The translations under genes and the position numbers were made by a program. 64,000 nt of DNA from Cyanophora paradoxa (taxonomy: Eukaryota; Glaucocystophyceae; Cyanophorales; Cyanophoraceae), in assembly GCA_004431415.1 (NCBI GenBank), contig QPMI01000460.1:61170-125169 (forward strand). Direction: 5' to 3'. A model generated the notes under the pieces. That model ran no database searches, was not told the origin of the DNA, and saw only the letters and a program-made list of their open reading frames with translations. The stretch's first letter is position 1. Every line of letters begins with the position of its first letter. Positions 24,189 through 35,836 of the stretch are shown here, in pieces.

Positions 24189-27100
24189 ATGCACATGCAG
24201 CTGCAGGCGGGCGCGTCAGATCTAGAGGCTTTCCAGGAGGAGGAGGGGCGGGATGCGGAGTCGTCGCGCCCCGCCGGCGCCCTCTCTCCCCTCCACTTCC
24301 TGCCCGACCTCGCCATCTGGGCTTGCTCGCCAGCGCACGCCGGCGCCGGCGCCAGCGCCCGCGAGGGCCCCCTCCGCGTAGCCGGCTCGCTCCTCGACGC
24401 GCCCTCGTCGACCCGCTTCGAGGCGGCGGCGGTGCTCGTCGACGTCGCGGGCAGCGTGAAGGCCGCGCAGCGGCTCATCCAGCCGGCTCGCGGGGCTGAC
24501 GCCGACCCCGAGAGCCTGCGGAGGGCCGCCCGCCAGGTGCCCAAGCACGCCGGCGCCCCAGAGGCGCTCTTTGACCACGGGCCTCCGTTTCAGGGCGCGG
24601 AGGCGCTGAGCCGGGCCCTGAACGCCTGCTTTAGCCGTGCCATCCAGAGCGCGCGGAACCACGGCGGAGACGTCATCCGGTTCCTTGGTGAGAGCGGATC
24701 GGAGCAGCCTTCGATTTCCGCCCTTCGCCGATCTCATTCGATGTGCGCAGGGGACGCGATCCTGGTCCTGGTGTACGCGGAAGGGCCGGGCGGGCTCGCG
24801 GAGGCGTGCCGGGCGGCGCGGCGCATCGCAGCGGAGGCGGCCGAGGGGCCGGCGCGGGAGGAGTGGGGCGGCGAGGGCGGGGTCGAGCCGCCTCGCAGCC
24901 CGCGAGGGGCCACCTCCGCGTCAGAAGACGACACCCGCAGCGGCCGCGGGTCCGTCGACGTCCCAATCCTCTGCTCTTGAAACCCCTTCCGGCTCGCACC
25001 GGTCCGACGCGGGCCGGGGCGGGGCGGGGCGGCGCAGGCTGCGGCTTCGGGTGCATGTGGCGGTCGCCGCCGGCGATTTCTACGCCCTTCGCCTCGGGGC
25101 CGGAGACGGCGAGGCCGGCGGGGGCGGCGGGGCCGGCGGGGCGGCGCCGCGCTCGGAGCTGGTGGTGGTGGGGGACGCCCTGCCCCGCCTCGCGGCCGGC
25201 CTCGCCCTCGCCGGCGCCGGCGAGGTCGCCCTGGCTCCGGAGGTTGCCATCCACGCCGCCGCCCCGACCCGCCCTCCGGATCCGGGCCCGGCCCCGCCCG
25301 AAGCCGAACCCGCGTCTCCGATGGCTTCCTCCTCTTCGGCCCCCCGGCAGCGTCCCCCGAGCCCGAGCCGGAGCTCCCGGGCACGCCCAAGTCGTTCGAC
25401 GATAGGGCCGCCCGCTCCCGCTCCATGCGAGCCATCCTCTCGCCGACCCTGCGGTCGCGGCAGCTGCAGCCGGCGTCGACGGCGGCGGCGCCGGCGCCGG
25501 CGCCGGCCGGCGCCCGGCCCAAGATCCACGTCTCGATCCCCTCGGGCTTGCAGCTGCATTTGCGGTCGGGGCCGCAGAGCGGCGCGGAGGGGAGCGACGC
25601 GGAGGGCAGCCCGCGATCGCCGGCTCGATCCGCGTCGCCCTCGCCCGGCCAGTCGCCGTCGGCCGGGGCCGGGCAGAGCCCGCGGCGCCCCGCCTCCTGG
25701 TCGGCTCGGAGCAGCAGGAGCCCAAGCGGCAGAAGCGCCAGCGGCCGGAGCGCGAGCGGCGGCGGGCTGCTGCTCGGGCCGCGGCGCGCCGTCCTCGCCC
25801 GCAGCTCCAGCTCAGATCTGAGGCTCGGATCTGATCACCCTCTCTGGAGCCTGCTCCCCGACGACGTGGCGGGGCAGCTGGAGTGCGCCGGCCGCTTCCT
25901 CACCGAGCTCCGCATCATCTCCTGCGCCTTCGTGCGCGTCGACGCCTTCGACATGGCCGCCATTAACGTTGGCGCCGGGAATTCGAGGGAATTCCCGCCC
26001 GAGGCCCTCGCCTCGCTCCACAGGGCCGTCTCTGTCGTCCTCGACGCGGCCGCCAACACCGAGGCCCGCCCCGCCCCGCCCCGCGCCGCTCGCCGTCGCT
26101 CTCATCTAAAATTAGAGCTAGAACTAACTCTTGAGCCCGCCTCGCTTCTAGAAGCTTCTAGAATATTTTCCACCTAACTCTAGAGCAAGAATTTAATCTG
26201 ATCATGATCGCGCTGCGCACGCAGGGCGTCGTCCGGTCGTGTTTCTGCGACGACAGTGCGCCGCCCGGCCCCTCTCTCCGCCTCCTTCGGATTACCAGCC
26301 CACTTTGTTTGTTTCGCTTGCAGAGGGCTTCATCTGCCTTTTGACGTGGGGTCTGGTTGGAGCGGCCCACAGGTTCGAGCCGGCGGCTGCCTTCTTAATC
26401 ATCGTAAGCTGAAGGCCGGCCACCCAATCCAACGCCCCGGCCCGCAGCGACGATCCGGCGCGGGCGTGCCTGGCGGCGCTGCACATCCGGGAGCAGTTCG
26501 CGGCGCAGAAGTGCGGGCCTGCCTCTATCGGCATCACCACCGGCCGGTCCGCCGCCGCGCCGCCGCCGCCGCCGCCGCCATCGCGCCGAATCTCCGGATT
26601 TCTGAATTACCGCAGCGTCTTCGCGGGCTTGATCGGCGACGAGCAGCGCTGCGACTACAACGTGCTCGGGCACCCCTGCAACATGGTACCCCCCTCGCTC
26701 CGCCCCAGCCTTAGGCTACCGCTTGTACCCCTTCGATCCTGATCCTGAGCGACTCGCGCGCCCAGGCCGCACGGCTAATGGCCAAGGCGCAAGGTCCGTT
26801 ATCTTCTTTAGTTTCCGCGGAACAACAATCTTAAATTACATAAGCTCTCTTGATGACACGATCTTTAATTAAATTAAGCGCTCTCGCTGACGCGGGCATG
26901 TGTGTGCGCGCGCAGGCGCCATCTGGGTGGACGAGGCGACGGCGGAGGGGGCCGGGGAGCGGCTGCGGCTGGAGGCGCTGCCGCCGCTGCAGGTCAAGGG
27001 GGCGGAGGGGCCGTTCGCGGCCTACGCGCTGCGGGGGCGCGCGGCGCGGCCGGAGCCGGTGGGGCGCGCCCTGCGCCGCGCCGTCACTGCAATGTTCTCG

Positions 27101-30100
27101 GCTCCGGCGGAGGGGCCCATAGCCGGCGATCCCGAAGCGGGGGCGGGGCGGGGGCTTCGACCGGGGCGGAGGAGGGGCGGAGGCGGCGGCGGCGGCGGCC
27201 GGGCGCGGGCCGGGCGCCGGCGCCGCTGGCTCCCCGTGCCGCGCCGTCCGTGACGCACTCGACGGGGCGTCGGCGGCGCCGGAGAGGGCCCTGCTGTGCC
27301 GGCGGGAGGCCGTGGAGCGCCTCTCGTCCTTCCTCGCGGCCGCGCACTGCCGGCAGGGCGGGCGCGGCGCAGGCGTCCTCTTCGTCGAAGGGGACGCGGG
27401 GGCCGGCAAGTCGCTCCTGATCTCGGAGGCCCTGCGGCTCGCCGAGGCGGCCGCGCTGCCCTGCCTGCTGCTCGAGGCCGACCCGCTCGCCCCGCACGCG
27501 TACCAGCCCTTCCGCCAGGCACGCCCGCCCTCCCTCCCTCCCGCATGGCAGACGGGGCTAACAGCGCCTGCAGCTTCTTCGTGCGCTTGTGCCGCGGGCG
27601 CACGGCGGCGGCGGCGGCGGCGCGCGGAGGCGGTCCATATTGAGCCCGCCTGACAGCTGGGGCAGCGTCGCGGAGGCTCCGGCGCCCACCGGCTTCGGCG
27701 GGGGCGGGCGGCGGCGCTCCGTGGTCAGCCCGCCCGGAAGCTGGGTCGGAGCGCCAGAGCCGCTGGCGCCCGGCGCCGCCGGTGGGCGGAGGCGTTCCTC
27801 CCTGGTCAGCCCGCCCGGAAGCTGGGTCAGAGCGCCGGAATTCGATCCTCTGAATCCGGCGCCCGGCGCCGCCGGGGGGCGGCGGCGTTCCTCCCTGGTT
27901 AGCCCGCCCGGGAGCTCGGTCGACGCCAGCGCTATGGAACACGAGCCGCCGTGCGCGCCGCCGCGCGCACCAGACACCTGGCTGCACAGCGGCTTCGCGC
28001 TGATTGTGCCGCCCCGCGACGCGCAGAACCGCCGCCGCCGCCGCCACAGCCTCCGCGCCGAAGGCTCCGGAGATCGTCATCCCGTGCGGCGCCCCGCTCT
28101 ACTCCCCCGCCCGCCCCGCCCGGCCCTGCCCGTGACGCGGGGGCAGGCGGCGGGCCTCGCAGCTGGGGCCCTTCCTGGCCGGCCTGGGCGTCGGGGGGCA
28201 AGAAGAAGCCGCCCTCCTCGCCGCCTTCCTCGCCGACGGCCGCGGCCGGGGCTTCAGCGTCTCCAGCGCCGCCAGCGCCGCCGACGCCGCCGCCGATGCC
28301 GCCGCCGACGCCGACGCGGCGGCCGCTGGCGGCGGCGGCGGCGGCGGTGGCGGCGGGGAGGGCCCCTCGTCCTCGATCCCCACCGCCCGCGACTCGGAGG
28401 CCGCCTTCGAGGCCACGGTCCGCTCCGATCCAAATCCATCGAACTTTGTGAGAAATTACTTTAAAGCTGCTCTTTAAGTCAAGGGGCCTCGGCTTTAAAG
28501 AGAAAGCCTTGATCTAGATCTTTGAGAGCCTTGTTATTATTGAGAGAAAGGCCCCGAGAGGCCTTTTTCTTATATGAGAGCCTCTCGGGGCCTTTCTCTC
28601 AATAATAACAAGGCTCTCAAAGATCTAGATCAAGGCTTTCTCTTTAAAGCCGCTCTTCAATTCAAGGGGCCTCGCTCTTAGAGCTCTGAAGAAGGAAGGC
28701 CCCTCAGGGCCTAAGGCTCTGACGTCGACGCTAAGGCCCCTCAGGGCCTAAGGCGCTTTATAATATTGACTTAAAGTTTTTGTAAGGTTCGTATAATTGA
28801 AAATCTGACGCGAACGCTGCCTGCCCCGCGCGCGCGCAGGCGCTGCCGGAGGACGCGGCGGGAACGGAGGGCGCGGCGCCGCGCCTCCTGCGCCTCCTGG
28901 AGGCCCTCCTGGCCGCCGTCGTGGCCCGCTCCGGAGCCGCCCTCCTCGTCGACGACCTGTGCGCCCGCCCGCCCGCTCCGCTCCGTTCCGTTTAGAGCTT
29001 GAGCTTACAGCTCCTAGCGAAACCTCTGTGTTGTGAAGCCCTGCAGCTGACGAGATGCGATAGAACGCCCCGCCCCGCGCGCCGCCGCCGCCGCCGCGCC
29101 CTCAAGCGTTCGCCCGCCGCGCCCGCAGGCACGCCTTCGACTCGGCCTCGCAGCAGCTCCTCGCCCGCCTCGCATCCGACCCGTGCGCCCCCGCCCCTCC
29201 CTGGCGCCCCGCGCCTCCAATTCGAATTCGATCTCACCTGACGCGCGCCTCACCTGGCAGGGCCGCCTCCCTCCTCGTGACCGCCCGCCACGTACCCCGC
29301 CCCGCCGCCTCCAACGAGGCGTGTACCCCGCCCGCCCGCGATCCGCCGCCGACGCCGCGCGCCGCTGACCGCCCCGCAGTTCCGGCGCCTCCGCGCACGG
29401 GCCGCCGCCGCCTCTGCCTCCGAATCCGGCCCTGCCGGCGTTCTCGAGCTGGGCCCCCTCGACGCGGCGGGTGCGCATGCGCGAAACGCGGCGCCGCCCC
29501 GCCCCGCTCCCACTTATTCGCGATCGCGATCACGATCGCGATCGCGACAGAGGTCCCAGAGTTCGTCGCGCGCCTGCTGGAGCTCGACGCGGAGCGCGTA
29601 CCCCCCTGGCTCCCCGCCGCGCTCGCCGAGAAGTCCCACGGCAACCCATTCGCCCTAAAGGAGGCCCGCCGCCGCTCACCTGAGCTCTGAGCCGAGTTCT
29701 CACCTGAGATCTGAGCCCGGGCTCAGATGGTGGCGTACCTGAAGGCGAGCGGGTGGCTGGCGTCTGCCCTCGCCCCCAGCGCCCCCAGCTCCATCGCGGG
29801 GGGTACCCCCGCCCGGCCCGCGCACATCCCCCTCCCCGACAGGTACCGTCCTCGCCCCTCTCCCTTTCTCCGACCGACTCCGCCTCCTCCCCGCCCCTTC
29901 CAAGCCTGGAGCGCCTCATCGTCGCGCGGCTGGACCGGCTGCCGCCCACGGCGGCCCTCGTGCTCAAGCTCTGCTCGGCGCTGGGCCCCCGCTTCGAATG
30001 GGGGCTCGCCGCCTTCGCGCTGGAGGGCTACGCCGAGGGCCGCGAGGTCGCGGCCGCGCTGCAGGTGCAAACGAATCGAAGCTCCTGAACTTAAGCTTCT

Positions 30101-33100
30101 CGTTGGGCTTGCGAGCCGCTTGGCGTGCTCGATCTCGCCTTTTATCACAGTTTAGATTGAGATCCCTCTCGCTTCTAATGTATGGTCGCGGCAGGTGCTG
30201 GAGGGGGCGGGGCTGCTGGCCGCCGGGGAGCGCTTCGAAATCCGCTTCCTCCAGTCCGCCGTCCGCGACGTTCTTTACTCGGTGCGCCCATTCTCTCAAA
30301 TCTTTCCTTGAGCTTCTTGTCGAGATGAGCTGCCTGGTATCAACATGTTGCGCTTGAGCTTCTTATCGCATGCCGCAAGCTTGAGCTGCTCCTACTAAGC
30401 TTCCCCTCTCTTCCTGAGCTGCCATGCTGACTCGCGCGCGCGCGCGCGCCCCGGCCCCAGCTGCTGGCGAGCGAGGACCGGGAGCGCGTGCACCGGCGCG
30501 CCGCCGAGTTCCTCGAGCGCGCCGCCTCCCACGAGGTGCGCGCAAGCGAGAGAACGGGGCGCCGCTTCTAGAGCGGAAGCTCGACCAGCGCCCAGCTCCT
30601 AGAACGGGACCTAGCTCCCTCCCTCCCCCGCCGCCCCCATCCATCCTACAGCGCGCCGCGTCGCCTAGAGCGGGAGCTTGCCCGGCGCCTAGCCGGAGAC
30701 CTAGCTCGAATTCCCCCGCCTCCATCCATCCTACAGCGCACCGCCTCGCAGGAGGGCGCGGCGGCGGCGCGCGTCGCGCTGCCCCTAGCGCCTAGCTGCC
30801 CCAGCTAGGAACTAGGAACTAGCGCCTCGCATTCCTGCGCCTCGAGAACGGGGGACGCCGCCGCTTCTAGAGCGGGAGCTCGCCTGGCGCCTAGCTGGGG
30901 ACCTAGCTCGAATTCCCCCGCCTGCATCCATCCTACAGCGCCTAGCCCGCCTAGCCCGGCGCCTAGCTAGAGCACTCGCCTAGCCCGCCGGAAGCTCGCC
31001 TAGCGCCTAGCCGGGGACATAGCTCGACCTAGGTCGCCTCGCAGGAGGGCGCGGCGGCTGCGCGCGTCGCGCTGCACCACGTCGCGGGGGGCCGGCCCGC
31101 CCGCGCCCTGCCCCACCTCGACGCCTGCGGTCCGCATCCTTGAGCTTTCTTTGCTCCTCGCTTCCATTTCATTTCTTCTAAGCTTCGAGGCAGCGGCCGC
31201 GGCGCTGCTCGTGGGGGCCTACACCGAAGCGCTGGAGCTCGCCCAGGTCCGCCCTCCCTTCCCCCGCCCCCCCTGGAACCGGTACCCGGGCCGCCACCTT
31301 TCTGACTGGCGTGCGCCGCGTCGCAGCGGGCGCTGGCGCTGGAGGCGGCGGAGGAGGGCGGGGAGGAGGCGCTGGCGGTGGCGCGGGCGCGGCGCTGGCA
31401 GCTGGCGGCGCGCGCGCTCTTCTCGCTGGGGCGCGCCTGGGAGGCCGGGGAGGCGCTCGAGCGCTGCCTGCGGCTGCTGGGCCTGCCCCTCGCCCACGAG
31501 TCGCCCAAGTCCAAGGCCCTCGCCGTCGTCATGCAGGTCAGATCTAGACCGCCCTGAGCTATTTATAGATGCAGACGAGGCCCTCGGATAAACTGACCGA
31601 CGGTGTAGGTCCTCCGGAAAGCGCGCGCCGGGCCGGCCGTCCCCGCGTGCGCCCCTGACCCCCGCCCCCCCCCTCCTCCTCCCCCCCCCCCCATCTCCCC
31701 CTCCCCCGCCTGTTTGACGCCCCTGCCCTCCCGCCAGCGCCGGGCCGCTGAACGCGAGCAACGGGCGCGACCGGGACCGGGCGGGGGCGCGAGCCTGGCG
31801 GAGCAGCGGCGGGCGGTGCTGGCGGGCGCGCTGACGACCTACTCGCACCACCTCATCCACACCGGCGACGCCTTCACCGCGATGTACTACGGTCCGCCCC
31901 CCCCCCCCCCCCCCCCCCCCCCTTCTCCCCCCTCCTTACAAATGTAATTTGATCACTGGGCGCAGCCTTTCTGAACTGCGACGTGGCGGCCGCGGACCCC
32001 TCCTCGCCCCTCTACGTCGACGCGTGCGCCGAAAGCCCCTCTACCCCCCTACCTCTCCCCCCTTCGTCCAGGCCTACGCTAGGCCTTTTTGGCGGAAGGC
32101 TGATCGGCCCCGCCCCGCCGCCCCGCCCCGCCCGCGCAGCTGCGCCCACATGTTCGCCGTTCTCTCGGTCCGCCCCGCCGCCCCCCCCCCCCCCCCCCCC
32201 CCCCCTCCTCCTCCCAACCCTCTCCCCCAACGCCGGCTCTGAGCCGCTAAACCGCCCCGCCCCGCCCGGTGCACAGGTGGCGCGAGTCCCGCAGAAGCGC
32301 TCCCGCGAGTGGCTCCGCCGCGCCGAGGAGCTGTGCGCCCGCCCGCCCCCGCCCGCCCCCACGCCCCGCCCCGCCCCGCCCCGCCCCGCCCCGCCGAGGC
32401 CTTGGGGCGCGCGCAGGTGCCAGACGAAGCGCTGCGAGCGGTCCTTCGGGTACCTTCGCTCCGAGCAGCTCGCCGTGCGTGCCCGCGGCCCCGCCTTGTT
32501 ACATAGAGAGAGCATAGAAGTTTATTCACTTCATAGAGCCGGGCTTCATAGAGAGCACGGATCTAGAAACTGACGTAGTGATAAATGTACAACAAATCAG
32601 ACAATTCGCGCCTGCATCTTTAGCTGCTGAGCGCGCGGGCAGGTGGCGGTCATCTTCTGCGACTTCGAGGCGGGGGCGGCCCTCGCCGAGGCCGAGGCCC
32701 CCAGGGCGCGCGCGGCCCCTCCTCCCTCCCCTCCCCCCCCCTCCCCCTCCGCTTCCCCCCCCCCTTCCCCCTCTTGATCTGAATCGGTGCCGGGCGGGTG
32801 CGCAGTTGCGCGCCATTGGGACTACCGGGCCCTGGGCGAGGTCCGCCCCCCCCCCCCCCTCCCCCCCCCGCCAGCCCCCTCTATGCCACCCCACCCCACC
32901 CCCCCCGCGCCCCTCCAACACCCCCCCCCCCCCCCGGCCCCCCTTCCCCGCCCCGCGCGCGCCCCGAAGAAGCTCCTTGCTCTACCCGCCCTACTAGACC
33001 TGGATTTCTTAGCCTGGATCCGCAGCCTCTGCCCGCCCAGCTATAGATACGCCCCGCCCCGCGCCGCCCCGCCTTGAGCTCGCCCCGCCCCGCCCCGGCC

Positions 33101-34917
33101 CCCCTCGCCCTGCCCCGGCCCGAGCTCGCTCTTATGCGCCGCCCCTCAGGTGCAGGCCTTCGCGGCGCTCCTGCATCACCTGAGGGGCGACTTCGGACGC
33201 GCCCAGGAGTCCTACCAGCGCGCGGTCAGATCTAATCTGATCTGATCTGATTCGATCTGATCTGATCTGATCTGATCTGAGCAGCTGGACGACGCGCGCG
33301 AGTCGAACAACGCGATGCACATGTGCGTCCAGTCTCCTGCGGCCCTCGAGCTTAAGCTTGAGCATAGATTAAAAACTTGAGGATCCCTTGATATTTTAAA
33401 AGCTTTACGTGCACCTTAGCTTGCGCGTGCCCTCGAGGCTCGGAACTCGAAGCTTCGCCATCTTCGGTCCCTTCTGATAAGCTCACAACCCGGGCCGGCC
33501 GGGCCGCGCAGGACGTGGGCACTCCTCGGCTGGGCCTCGAACCGCCTCTGGGCGGGCGTGTGCGACGCCCCGGCCGCCGCCGCCGTCGAGGAGGCCTGCA
33601 CCATCTTCCCCCAGGAGGCCCGCCCGCCCCTCCTCCTCACAGATCTGATCTGATCTGATTGATCTGATCTGATCTGATCCGATCTGATCCGATCCGATCC
33701 GATCCGATCTGATCCGATCTGAGCCGCGCCGGGGCGCAGTCGTACCGGATGGAGATGCTGTCGAAGCGGGCGGCGCTCGCCCTCCTCCGCCTACGCCAGG
33801 GCCGCCTCGAGGTCCGCCCGCCCGCCGGCTTCGAGGCTTCGAGATCGCCGAGTCGACTGCTTTAGCTCTGCTTCGAATCAGTTTACTAGTTTGATTAGAT
33901 TAGATTAGATCCAGGGCCGCCCCGAGGTCCGCCCGCTAGCGCTGCACGATCACCGAGTCGACTGAGCCCTAATAGAAGAATAAAAGATCAAATTGAGGGC
34001 CTATAGCTTCGATTCACGTCGTAGCTAAGGCGCCCCTTCAGGAGTCGCGGCTGGCGGCGGCGGAGGCGGCGGAGGCGCTGCGGGGCCACCGGCGCCTCCC
34101 CGTCGCCGGCCGCGTCCTCGTCTGGTACCCCCCTTTTGTTCTCCCCCCCCCCGCCCCGCCCCGCCCTTCTACGTCTTACCGCCGCGTTAGGTGCTTCGCG
34201 ATTCAGCCGCTCTGCACGCTCGCAGGCGTCCTGTTCGGCCTTCTGGACCGAGGCGCACCCGGCCCGGGCGCCGGCCCCGGCGCCGGCCTCTCGCGGGCCT
34301 GGCGGACCCGCCTCGAGTCAGCCCTGGAGGACGTGCTGGGGGACCTGAAGCGGGGCGCCCGCACGGCGCCCATATGCGGTACCCCCGCGCTCTACCTCGA
34401 GGGCCGCTGGCACGCCCTCCGCGGCTCGCCGGGGCGCTCCCGGCGGCGCTGGGCAGAGGCGGCCGAGGCCGGGCGCCGCACGGGCATGCGCCTGTTCGAG
34501 GCGCGGGCGCGGGCGGCCCTGGGGGGGCCCGAGGCCGCCCCGCACCTCGCGTTCCTCTCCGGCCTCGCGGATCAAATCGCGTCGAGCGCCCCTCCGCCCT
34601 CCCTAGGCCTCGGCCCGCCGCTCTCGCCCGTGTCCAAGAGCTTCCGGCGGGACGCGGACCCGGAGCCGGAGCCGGAGCCGGCGTCGGCGTCGGGGGCGGG
34701 CATGAGCCTGAGCCTGAGCCTCGGCAGCCCGCCGATGTCGCCGGCCGCGTGGGATGGCGGGCGCGGGCCCGAGCGCGATCGCGAGGACGAAGGCGGAACG
34801 CACCTGGAGGGTCCCCTGGTGGTCTCCGATCGGCCCATTCTGCCCCTCTCCCCCGACGCGAGCGCCCCGCACAGCCCTTGCCGGTCCCCGCACGCCGGCG
34901 CCTGGCTCCAGCTTTAG
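24189..34917 (+). CDS. Soluble adenylyl cyclase (ADCY10)-like protein, copy 2
   Basis: A second many-exon ADCY10-like gene. Cyclase half 1 has AAVLVDVAGSVKAAQ (Asp), GGDVIRFLG joined to GDAILVLVYAE (Asp), then LRVHVAVAAGDFYALRLG and ELVVVGDALPRLA. Half 2 has PDDVAGQLECAG, the redox/acid-loop-like EGFICLLTWGLVG, SIGITTGRSA, GLIGDEQRCDYNVLGHPCNM, AARLMAKAQG and PPLQVKGAEGPFAAYAL. The NTPase has Walker A VEGDAGAGKSLL (about 27,385), Walker B GAALLVDDL (about 28,945), SQQLLARLA, LLVTAR, HGNPFALKE and RLIVARLDRLPPTAALVLKL. TPR-like repeats and an acidic, Ser/Pro-rich C-terminus follow. An insert at 27,585-28,132 carries repeated RRRS-x-x-SPP blocks. cAMP synthesis is inferred from the family. The start at 24189 is the first ATG in the first recognisable exon; exon edges are approximate. 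Confidence 0.82.
27585..28132 (+). other. Insert exon of cyclase copy 2 with repeated PKA-type sites
   Basis: This exon is in phase with both neighbours: the upstream exon ends YQPFRQ and the downstream exon begins LGPFLAGLG, both at phase 0. It contains four repeats of RRRS-(x)-(x)-SPP-x-SW/SS near 27,622, 27,708, 27,790 and 27,884, separated by Gly/Ala/Pro linkers. A fifth basic site, RRRRRHSL, lies near 28,030. RR-x-S-hydrophobic is the protein kinase A consensus. The upstream intron appears to begin GC rather than GT. Confidence 0.6.
28464..28760. repeat. Long perfect hairpin inside an intron of cyclase copy 2
   Basis: Two 72-bp arms at 28,491-28,562 and 28,580-28,651 are exact reverse complements, separated by a 17-base loop. 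The stem is flanked by near-identical direct repeats (AAAGC-GCTCTT..TCAAGGGGCCTCG at about 28,464 and 28,645). Further on, a palindromic unit AAGGCCCCTCAGGGCCTAAGG-like recurs near 28,697 and 28,731. The block is richer in A and T than the flanking exons. It lies between the exons ending DPNPSNF and beginning ALPEDAAG, so the spliced-out RNA could fold into a long double strand. Confidence 0.9.
33228..33283. repeat. (TGATC)n array in cyclase copy 2 intron
   Basis: About ten TGATC pentamers with few changes end directly in TGAGCAG, which looks like a 3' splice site. A second similar array lies at about 33,640-33,722 and also runs into a CAG acceptor. The same unit, on the sense strand, is present in cyclase copy 1. 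Confidence 0.8.
33640..33722. repeat. Second (TGATC)n array in cyclase copy 2 intron
   Basis: TGATC pentamers at the left grade into CGATC pentamers at the right, then GAGCCGCGCC and GGCGCAG before the next exon. The C/T alternation at one position of the unit suggests local conversion or substitution within the array. Confidence 0.8.
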
Positions 34918-35836
34918 TTATGCATCACGGCCCGTCCCAGTGTTTCATATTTATTTGCATTCTTAGGCCTCGGTAGTTCATGATCAGGTTACGCCTCGGT
35001 AGTTGCGTTTGCGCCAGATTGGTTTAAATTTGCTCTTAGTTTCAATTGCAGTTGTTTTCGCTCTTTGCGCAGTGCAACTTACTGTATATTCAGTAATGCG
35101 TAGTGCATCGTATCCAGTGCCACTATGCTTGTGCTTGCAGTGTTTTTCGTCCAGTGCATCGTATTCAGCTTCTCATAACCTCTGAAGTGACATGGTGACG
35201 CTTAAGTGGCGCAGATGGCAGACGCTTTTAAGGCTTGATAAGTTGTTTTGATTTAAAGATTGTAGCGATCGCGAGTTGCGATCTGCGGCCGTAAAATCGA
35301 ACTTCTGAACAGTCTCCCGAACTTCTGCGGCCGGTGCTTATTTCCCGCACTTAATTGTAACTCAGTAGCCTGTGACTTCGTCCTTTAATTAATTTGAGCT
35401 TCAGGGCTTTGTGCAAGTCGCGGCTCCCGCCAGAAGACTCGAATCTGATCCCACGTATACGAATTTCCGATATTGCAATTAAAACTGGTGTCGCGGATCC
35501 GCACAGGATGAGATCTAGAGTTGAATTGAAGGCGTAGGGGCACAGATCTAGACTCCGGGATGACACTGGGCGATAAACCTCTAGTCCCTTCCACCCGGCT
35601 CCGAGCCCCCCAGGCCCCCATGGCCACGACCGCGCTCCCCTCGCTTCCCAGAGTCCCAGCGCTGAGGAACGAGCCGCAGACTGCTCAACAACACTTCGGC
35701 TTGTTAAAAGTAGTAGTATTCCATAACGTCGACTATAACCGTTTAAGTATACGTATTCCATAGATTGCGCCCCGCCGGAAGCTTAAGGGCGCCGCTGAGC
35801 GCCCCTCGAGGCGGACCTCCCAACGACCGGCCGCCG
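34918..35836. other. Intergenic region between convergent genes
   Basis: The region between cyclase copy 2 and the minus-strand secreted-protein gene is more AT-rich than the genes and has a repeated GCCTCGGTAGTT motif at about 34,967 and 34,995. The small ORF at 35,003-35,185 has a hydrophobic stretch but no family resemblance and no exon partners, so I do not call it. Confidence 0.4.

Noticed and set aside
24637-25821. 394-residue plus-strand frame overlapping cyclase copy 2
   Set aside because: A different frame carries the cyclase motifs; this one is Arg/Pro-rich shadow.
35003-35185. Small ORF with a hydrophobic stretch
   Set aside because: No partner exons, no family resemblance, and it lies in an intergenic region with stops in all directions.
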